The translations under genes were made by a program, and so were the position numbers. Shown piece by piece: positions 56,719 to 64,000 of a stretch of DNA of 64,000 bases. The notes beneath the pieces were generated by a model that was given only the letters and a program-made list of their open reading frames with translations, was not told the DNA's origin and did no database searches. How positions within the stretch are numbered: the first letter of the stretch is position 1; each line of letters opens with the position of its first letter. Origin of the DNA: Roridomyces roridus (lineage: Eukaryota > Basidiomycota > Agaricomycetes > Agaricales > Mycenaceae); the NCBI GenBank assembly GCA_029378245.1, contig JARKIF010000004.1:620001-684000 (forward strand), in the 5' to 3' direction.

Positions 56719-58463
56719 ATGTCTGCCTTCTACGAGAACCGCCCCAACAGAGCCTCCTTCGACGACGCCGCTTCTGAAGCAACGACGCACGATGGAGCCA
56801 CATCGACATCCAAATCCGCGCCTTTCTCCTCCCACTTTTTCGAAAAATCTGCCGAAGCATCTGCAGCTCGAGGAGTATATCTCAAAACCATCGTCGGCGG
56901 TGTAGTCGCCCTGTCGGTGGTCATCTTTACCGTCTTCTCCATCTACTGGGGCTCGGTGTGGAGCTCCCCACACCACACACTTCCGGGTTGGATCGTGGTC
57001 AGTCGATCTTCCTCCGCCCCAACTTTTGTCTGATTCCATGGCAGGACTTTGACGGTGGAGCTGTCGGTCAGACGGTCTCACAAGCACTCAGCAACATTGA
57101 TCCCGGAAAGAATGTAATCTCTTGGGCGGTCGTTTCGGCGAGCCAGTTCCCCGAGGGCATAGCCCAGCTGGAAGATGCCATCTTGCAGGAGAAGACTTGG
57201 TATGCCGTGGCGAGTGAGTACCTGCAAGTCACTTTGGGGACGCAACTCACCCTTCTTCAGTCAACTCTGGGGCGAGCACCAACCTCACCACGGCCGTCTC
57301 TGCCGTCGATGGCTCCTACAACTCTTCCAAGGCGATCACTTTTATTGCCTCTGAGGCGAGGAATGAGAATATCTAGTAGGTCTGCCTTGATCCTCCTCAA
57401 CTTGATCTCATTCTTGCCAGTCGGGTCCATAAGACTATCGCCACTGCCCAGCTGGACGCCATAACGCACCAATTCGCCTTGCACTTCATTGCGGATCTGC
57501 CGACGGCCACCAACGCCGCCACCTTACTATCAAGTGCACCCGAACTCGTTGCCCGGCCGATATACTATAGCGTCGCAAATCTTCGGCCTTTCGACGTGCC
57601 TGTGTATGCAGCCTTTTTCTTGAGCTGCTTCTCGATTGCTCACTCTTTGTCATAGCGCGAGTGCGGTCACCTTTGTCGGTCTCATATATCTGGCCATTCT
57701 CTCGGTAAGGCTTCATCGGTAGAGTTCCACATACATGTCTAATCCGGTTACAGTTCTTCGTGGTCATGCTTGCCGCCGCTGCCCGCGAGGCTTCTGGCTT
57801 TGAAGCTCGTCTTTCACTCGGGTCTATCATCCGCCTCCGCTTGACGACGTCCGCAGTGGCGTACTTCTTCATCGCGGTACGCTGTCCTTGCTCTCCCTCG
57901 CAGCCCCCGTCTCATTACTCCTCCAGCTCATCTACACTCTCCTGAGTCGCGCATTCCAGCTACCTTTTGACCGGCGGTTCGGCAGCGCTGGCTTCGTCAT
58001 CTTCTGGATGCTCAACTGGCTCGGCATGCTCGCGTGGTGCGTCCTCTCTCCGTCGCTGCAGTTTCATTCAAACTCATCCCATTCACAGCGGCCTTGCCCT
58101 CGAAGCGATGCTCACCCTGCTCACGCAACGCTTCGTGCCCTTCTTCCTCATGCTGTGGATCATCTCGAACGTCTCGACTTCGGTATTCCTGATTCCAGTC
58201 CTCCCGCACGTCTACCGATACGGATATGTGTTCCCCTTCTACAACGTCTCGCGTGCTATCCGAGCTATTATCTTTGAAACGAAGAATGATCGTGCGTGTC
58301 TTCTCCCGTTTGTTAGATGGGATACTGACTCCGGGTTGTAGTGGGATTGAATTTTGGTGTGCTCATTGCGTGGGTGGCGCTCTCCTGTGGCACGATGGCT
58401 GCCTTTCAGTGGTTTGTGAGGAGGAGAGCGGTCGAGGCGGGGTCAAAGACGGCGGAGGTGTGA
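56719..58463 (+). CDS. DUF3533 / SNG1-like polytopic membrane protein
   Basis: Nine exons with consistent GT-AG borders: 56719-56997, 57045-57213, 57261-57375, 57421-57603, 57656-57704, 57754-57876, 57927-58036, 58089-58291 and 58342-58463, about 417 residues. An N-terminal cytosolic part is followed by one membrane helix (TIVGGVVALSVVIFTVFSIY), a large outside domain (NVISWAVVSASQFPEGIAQL, SYNSSKAITFIASEARNENI) and then a cluster of helices (GLIYLAILSFFVVMLAAAA, FVIFWMLNWLGMLA, FVPFFLMLWIISNVSTSVFL, FGVLIAWVALSCGTMAAF). The layout and YRYGYVFPFYNVSRAIRAII match the DUF3533 family, to which yeast nitrosoguanidine-resistance protein Sng1 belongs. Likely role in plasma-membrane lipid asymmetry or drug tolerance, by family analogy only. 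Confidence 0.88.
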
Positions 58464-58794
58464 TTGCCTGGGCTACTATGGACTACGCTTCTACTCATAC
58501 TACTGTATCTCTATACCCGCCCAAAAGTGTACGAGGTCCCTCAATAAGTAATGTACATGTGTCACCATAACAGAGGAATTGGAAGAGACTCATTTGGCCA
58601 AGGTAGGGAGGCCCGGATGCACTTGCGGCGCATCACCGTCCCGACTCCTGATTCATCATTCCATCAATCGAGAAGACTCGATCCCGACCTTGACCACCCG
58701 ACATCAAGCCAGCGCGGTCACGGTGAGTTGCACGACTCCCTCTGTACCTCAATGACGTTCGACTTTTGAAAGCTGCATATCCAATCCAGTCTTA

Positions 58795-59870
58795 CTGTCT
58801 TACTTACGCCGTTCCAGCAAGAGCTCCCAGAACGAATTCACGCGCTGCAGATCGAGCAGAAATCTTGTTAGCACCGATCGAATGCCTACAAGTACCCAGT
58901 CCTCACGCTTCCCAACGAACTCATCTCCGAAATCTTTGTCCATTTCCTGCCACCATATCCCGACTGTTCACCATTGAGTGGGCTCGAATCGCCAACTACC
59001 CTCACATACATCTGTCGCCAGTGGCGGGAGATAGCCTTGACTACCCCGATGCTCTGGCGAGCTTTCTCCACAGAGTATTTCTCGTCGTCCAAGCAGGCTG
59101 AACAGACTCGGGCCATGCGGACGTGGCTCGAGAGGTCCGGAACGCATCCACTTTCGATCCAACTGGCATACGGTCCTTACGATGAAGCGCAAAACGAGGC
59201 TTTTGTAGCGATTCTCCTTCACCGCGAACGTTGGCAACACGTACAACTAGAGCTCACGGCCAAGGAGGTGGATCTCATCAAGGGGCCGATGCCGCTCCTT
59301 GAAAGCCTGACCCTCAAGGTTGATGAAATGGAGCACACCCATCCCGCTACGACCGTTAATGACTTTCCCCGGCTTAGAGCCGTTACGCTCAACGAGGCCG
59401 ATCATGGGAATTGGCTGCCCATCTCTCAGCTGACGTCCTTGACCTTCGAGGACGTGATTCCGGAGAACTACCTTCCCACTCTCCTCAGCGCTGTCAACTT
59501 GATCCGATTGCATCTAATCGACTGTGACCCAGACGCAGCTTCACAAGGCAGCATCGTACTGGACCAGTTGAAAATGCTCGTCGTCGTCAACTCTTATCCG
59601 TCGAATGGCAGCCAGATACTCGAGATGTTCACGCTCCCTGCGCTTCATACCCTCCATATGTCCGAGCAACTGTTGGGCCAGGACCCCAGCAGCGCGCTTA
59701 ATCCCCTCATCACCCGCTCCGGATGCAAATTACAAGAAGTGCTCATCGCCCGGGCATGCAATTTTTCAGAGGAATCCTTTCGTGCAGCCTTTCCGTCCAT
59801 CCCCAATGTCACCTTCGATAGCCAATATAATTGGTACACCGAGGCGAGGAAGTTCCGGGATGTGGTCTGA
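58795..59870 (+). pseudogene. F-box family copy 11, N-terminus decayed
   Basis: The family start codon has become ATA (GAAAGCTGCATATCC), and an in-frame TAG lies in the coiled coil (QKSC-stop-HRSNAYKYPV). From there the frame is open through the F-box (YKYPVLTLPNELISEIFVHF, TLTYICRQWREIALTTPMLW), the LRR-like part and the family end (AAFPSIPNVTFDSQYNWYTE) to 59870. The first in-frame ATG after the lesion lies inside or beyond the F-box, so a reinitiated product would lack a full Skp1-binding motif. A new upstream exon could still rescue it. Confidence 0.75.
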
Positions 59871-60817
59871 TTGAAGGTGTGTGGTTCATCTCTAAATTCC
59901 GATTTGAGCTCTGAATCGAGTTTTCTGCTAGTGTCGCGATTCTATGATGAATGTATTACGTGCGTGTCTTTGCCCTATCTCTTGTAAGTATTCCTCTTGG
60001 ATGCGAGTTCACAGAGTCGTCCCTCGACATCAGTTGCACTCGAGCCGGAGTAGGGTGGATTTCAATACATACAGTTGTTTCTTTGGCGCTTGGAATCTTG
60101 AAATCTTCTTGAAACGTCCTTCTCCAAGAGCAGCGAGTCTCATTGTGAGCGGCGATGGCCATTTCTCGGGCTGGTTTCCTTCGTCCCTCACGTACCGCCT
60201 CCCATACGTTCATAAAATTCGTTGGCCGATTCACGCGTCTATGGAAGAACTTGTACTCACCGGCCCTGACACACACAGGGCATTGTCTTCGTGCCCTGTA
60301 CAGGGCGCGTTATTCACGTGTTTACTTGGATTTTCTTGTATGTATTATTTATTTTCTACTTACCGCTCGGAGCAAGCTCGGAGCCTCGAATTGATGCCCC
60401 CGCGCGTTGCGAGGGTCTCATCATTCATGATCACAGTTCCGTAATCTTGTCGTAATCTCACTGTGAGAAGAAGGCAACAGTCAGTGGCTGTGCAGACCGC
60501 TTGTCTTGAATTTGAATCAACTTGAAACAACACATGGCGCGCTCAGCGGACACGAAATCTCTAAAATGGATTCGACTCGTCGATGGGTGCTCGCTCCGCA
60601 GATCGAATCATTCGGCATGTTTGATCGTCGACGGCAACCCCTTTCCCGAGGAGCAATATTTTTGAAAGAAAACCACGGACAGAGGGATATTGATCGATTC
60701 ACAAGAGAAAAGAGCACCAGAATTTCGCATTTCCAGGCAGAAATATCCAGCTTTGAACGAATTTGAGCCCTTTCTTTCCTCCAGACCATGTCAGCCACCG
60801 TTAACCTTGTTTTCGCT
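59871..60817. other. Intergenic spacer; no gene seen
   Basis: 3' flank of F-box copy 11, then non-coding sequence up to the MITE at 60818. No other feature recognised. Confidence 0.4.
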
Positions 60818-61456
60818 TAGTGATGTTCAGGGCCCGGCTCGGCCTGGATACCCGGGCATGGGCCCGGCTTGGAGCGGCTCGGGCTCCATATTTCCCGAGC
60901 CCAAGCCCAAGCCCTCCCAGGCCGAGCCCAAGCCGAAGACCTGGGCTTGAGCCCGGGCATATTGGTCAGGCGGGATCAAGGTGTACTCCTCACCCCGTTT
61001 GAAGATCACCGGCTTGCGGAACAAGAGCTCACAGATTAGAAAACATGACAAGCATGGCAACACACGGCCTGCGCTCGTGGATTGTGGTGTATGAGCCAGC
61101 AATGAGCCAGACTCCGCCGGGGAGCGCCTCAACGAACGACCATGAATGTGCGTGTGCGTGATCGAGGTCAAGAGTGGCATGACGTGGAAGCCGAAGGGGC
61201 GACTGATCGCACTTGATGCGGCCAAAAAATACCGTGTTTTATCGACGCCCCGAAGAACGGGTGGCGCGTGGAGGAGGGCCGTAAGTCAAAAAATATTACA
61301 TGTCAAGCCCGGGCTTGGTGGGCTCAGCCGGGCCTGACATTTCGCAAGCCTGAGCCCTGAGCCCGGCAAGGCCCAACACTGGGCTGGGCCCGGCTTGCCG
61401 ATACCCGGGCTCGGCAAGGCGGCTTTCGGGCTCAGGCCGAGCCCTGAACATCACTA
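60818..61456. mobile_element. hAT-like MITE M6 (639 bp)
   Basis: Perfect 16-bp inverted ends TAGTGATGTTCAGGGC with an exact 8-bp target duplication TTTTCGCT (60810-60817 and 61457-61464). Both subterminal zones are dense in GGGCTCGGG, GGGCCCGGC and CCCGAGCCC; the centre (about 60970-61290) is unique. No transposase. Shares its first eight bases with M3. Confidence 0.92.
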
Positions 61457-61901
61457 TTTTCGCTCCCATCCCAGCCCTCCGCCTCGTCACGTGAAACCAA
61501 AGTGCTTCGCTGCGCTCGCAATTATAGCTCTGCCTCTTCTCTGAATCTTGTGCTCCACACTGAATCTCACTGAATACGATGTCGTTCTTTGCCAGGGTAC
61601 TTTGAGCCAAGGATTCAAGAAATAGGGCTCAGAAGTGCAGAGACAATCGGAGTCAACGTTGCGGCGCCGTTGCCGGACGGCGGAAATCTCAGCGGGCATC
61701 CATGCGACAGACCTGATGTGCTCGGACCACGTTCGTCCGAACGACTTGCGGTCGTGCTGGTTGTGCGCTTGGCGGCTTGGCGGACGGTATATGTACCACC
61801 CTGGACGACCTATGCTTTCTTCAATACCTCTGCTACTTTGACCTTCATTCGTTCAGGTCTTCTTCCTGCCTTCCTTCCTTCCTTGGACCATACTTATCAC
61901 C

Positions 61902-62882
61902 ATGGTCGCTGCTACTTTCCTCTCCCTCCTTGTTTCTACCCAGCTCGCTCTCGTTCTGAGCGTCCAGGCCGCCCCCACCGCGGCTACCTTCCCAGCCAAC
62001 GGCAAATTCGACTACCAAGTAAGTCCCCAACTCGTTCGCTGTTCATGCGTTGACTTTCCCACAAGATCGGCGGTTCATACACGGCTGCCGCCGACGTCAA
62101 AGTCGTCGACCGCGACCACTCCGAATCCCCCGTCGCAGGCCTGTTCAACATCTGCTACATCAACGCGTTCCAGACGCAACCCGAGGAGAAGAGCTTCTGG
62201 ACGAGCAGCGCAAACAAGGACTTACTGCTGCTCACCAAGGCCGGGGCGCTCTTTGAGGACAAGGACTGGCCGGGCGAGTACTTCCTTGATACGACTACGG
62301 ACGCGAAGCGGCAGCGCATTGCGACCATTTTGAATGGGTGGATTGATGACTGCGCGAGCAAGGGCTTCAATGCGATTGAGCCTGACAACCTTGATGTGCG
62401 TTTCTATTCTATCCTATATTTTACGGGTGCGGTGCTGACCTTTGTGACAGACCTTCACGCGCTCCAACGGTCTCCTTACCGCGGACAACAACCTCGCGCT
62501 CGCCAAGCTCTTCACCGACCACGCACACTCCCTCGGCCTGCTCGTCGCGCAGAAGAACACTGGCGACGAGCTCGGCTCGACGGGCAAGTCCGCGGCTGGC
62601 TTTGATTTTGCGTTGGCGGAGGAGTGCAACGAGTATGAGGAGTGTGATTCGTACACGGATGTCTACGGTGCCAATGTGTGTTTGCTCTTGTTTAAAGTTC
62701 TCAGCTCTTGCTCACCTCGAATTTGTTGATAGGTCATCGAGATCGAGTATACCGACGCCGACGACGCCTCGGCCAACTTCAAGGCAGTTTGCAAGGCGCG
62801 CGGGAGCAGCATTTCTGTTATCCTCCGGGACCGTGACGTTGTAGCTAGCAGCGACAAGGCGTACCACTACGAGGAGTGCTAA
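61902..62882 (+). CDS. Secreted GH114-type glycosidase (endo-alpha-1,4-polygalactosaminidase family)
   Basis: Exons 61902-62018, 62066-62395, 62451-62675 and 62733-62882, all phase-consistent, about 273 residues. The signal peptide MVAATFLSLLVSTQLALVLS precedes a cut near VQAAPTAA. TIM-barrel marks of GH114: LFNICYINAFQTQPEE, WPGEYFLDTTTDAKRQRIAT, DCASKGFNAIEPDNLD (the conserved EPDN), LAKLFTDHAHSLGLLVAQKN and CNEYEECDSYTDVYG, ending VILRDRDVVASSDKAYHYEE. The family acts on galactosamine-rich polysaccharides such as fungal wall or biofilm polymer. No cellulose-binding or other extra domain. The 5' flank has a CCTT-rich pyrimidine tract. Confidence 0.9.
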
Positions 62883-64000
62883 GATTTCTACTTTTGTTTT
62901 ATCGACTTGGTCATTTCGAGAATTTCATTGGGCACTCATCCATCATCCGTATGCTTGAGGGCAAATCTGAAAAGCGGAAACCCGAGAACGCGTTGGTAGA
63001 TTGAATCCAAGAAGCATTCACAATCAAGCCCCTCGTACTTGTCGCATGAGCAGGGGTTTTGCATTCTGTTTGGTGCTTTACACGCATTTAAAGTCCCTTC
63101 ACCCTCCCAGTCACCACCACATCGTCCACGAACTGGCCCCAGCCCCGCCATCAGCTGCCTCAATCCCATCCACGGTCACAGCCATAATCCTAACAACGCT
63201 CCCGAGCTTGAATTTGAAGAGCGGCGGCGCAGCTGCAGAATACAGCTACTCACAGCGCGCCCAAAGCTCCTTGGCGTGCGTACCAACACCCTTCTCAGCC
63301 TCCACGCCTGCGGCAAGCTGATATGTGTGCGAGTCAGCCATCCGGTGACGCTGACTTGGTTTCTGTCCGCGCGCTTGGCGGGTGTTGGGGTGCGTTATGG
63401 GAAGAGAACGGGAGAGGGTGCAAGGATGACGAGGTACAGCGGAAGCGGCAGCGACATGGAGTGAAGAGCGGCGAGCGACGCGGAGCGGCATGGAGCTTCT
63501 CGTCCGGGGGGGCATAGACACGACATGGATAACGAGGGTGGTTTTTCTGATGGACAAGATGGTGAATTAGTCACAGCGGGAGATGGGCCCGAGGATGGAG
63601 GAGACATACCTCCGCGTCCCGCAGCAAGACCGTGGCGAGTCGTGAGGTGGAATGGCCATGGCCAGTCATACCAGGTGAGACGTCTTGGGGGCCTCGAGAT
63701 TGAAGGGCACGCACTGAAAGGACGAAGATCTCGACCCGCCTCGAGCAGGTACATATACTGTATGTACCCCAAAGTCGCCTGCAATTGACCTCAGTTTATG
63801 GGGCTGAAACGAGCAAGGAGACGCACCCTCCTCTCATTCACCCCCGCCGTCTTTTCTTCTCCAAGGCACCACAAGAGTGGCTCGTTTCCCCAGCTCCAAA
63901 GTGGGATGTGCGGCGTTCTTTAGCTACCCCGCAACGTCTATACGAGGGCAATTCCGAGTCCAGGGCTATCACTTCAGACCCTCCCGGCCTCGATCCATAG
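62883..64000. other. Right-end stretch; no gene supported
   Basis: A GTGAGT donor on the minus strand at about 63251 follows ELWARC, so an unrecognised small gene may lie here, but I cannot build a frame with a start and a stop. No repeats recognised. Confidence 0.35.

Noticed and set aside
1..64000. CRISPR arrays, operons and ribosome binding sites
   Set aside because: Looked for and not expected: introns, TATA boxes and gene content show a fungal nuclear genome. Short tandem repeats lack spacer structure.

Overview
This is a fungal nuclear window, almost certainly from an agaric basidiomycete. Genes are split by short (about 45-65 nt) GT-AG introns. The gene content is typical of mushroom-forming Agaricomycetes: a WSC-domain copper radical oxidase, a fungal cyclopropane-fatty-acid synthase, a GH114 enzyme and a large F-box family. 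The F-box wording (an N-terminal coiled coil, then YPVLTLPNEI and SLTHICR-WREIALATP) reminds me of Mycena-like genomes; that is recollection, not a search result.

Layout. 0-12 kb: the 5' part of a four-WSC copper radical oxidase on the minus strand runs off the left edge. It is followed by a repeat-rich tract (two small hAT-like elements, tRNA-like repeats, local duplications) that holds a truncated, frameshifted second copy of the oxidase. 12-24 kb is ordinary genic DNA: an epoxide hydrolase (+), convergent with a cyclopropane fatty acid synthase (-), a long disordered conserved protein (-) and a small membrane-anchored protein (-). 24-26.3 kb is gene-poor and holds a LINE remnant and a dispersed repeat.

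26.3-60 kb is a tandem array of a single F-box family, all on the plus strand: five complete-looking members (34.7, 42.3, 43.8, 48.7 and 52.0 kb), one frameshifted divergent member, three members cut by transposons or lacking their start, a multiply broken pseudogene and several fragments. Transposable elements punctuate the array: hAT-like MITEs with 8-bp target duplications, two solo LTRs and one gag-only copia element with 5-bp target duplications, a 1.8-kb TIR element carrying a nested solo LTR, and two further TIR elements. Single-copy housekeeping-type genes sit inside the array: a small acidic-tailed protein, COA6 and a DUF3533/SNG1-like membrane protein. The right end has another hAT-like element and a secreted GH114 glycosidase.

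The main unexpected signal is a set of non-autonomous hAT-like elements. Five of six share a terminal core TAG(T/G)G, usually followed within a few bases by CTG or ATG. Each then carries its own dense array of short palindromic words (GATAC, AAACCGG/TTTATAA, GAACCGAACG, CCGTCGACGG, GTTGAAC, CCCGAGCCC). No transposase is present in the window. The F-box adaptors presumably act as SCF ubiquitin-ligase substrate receptors, and the array shows birth, decay and transposon disruption side by side.
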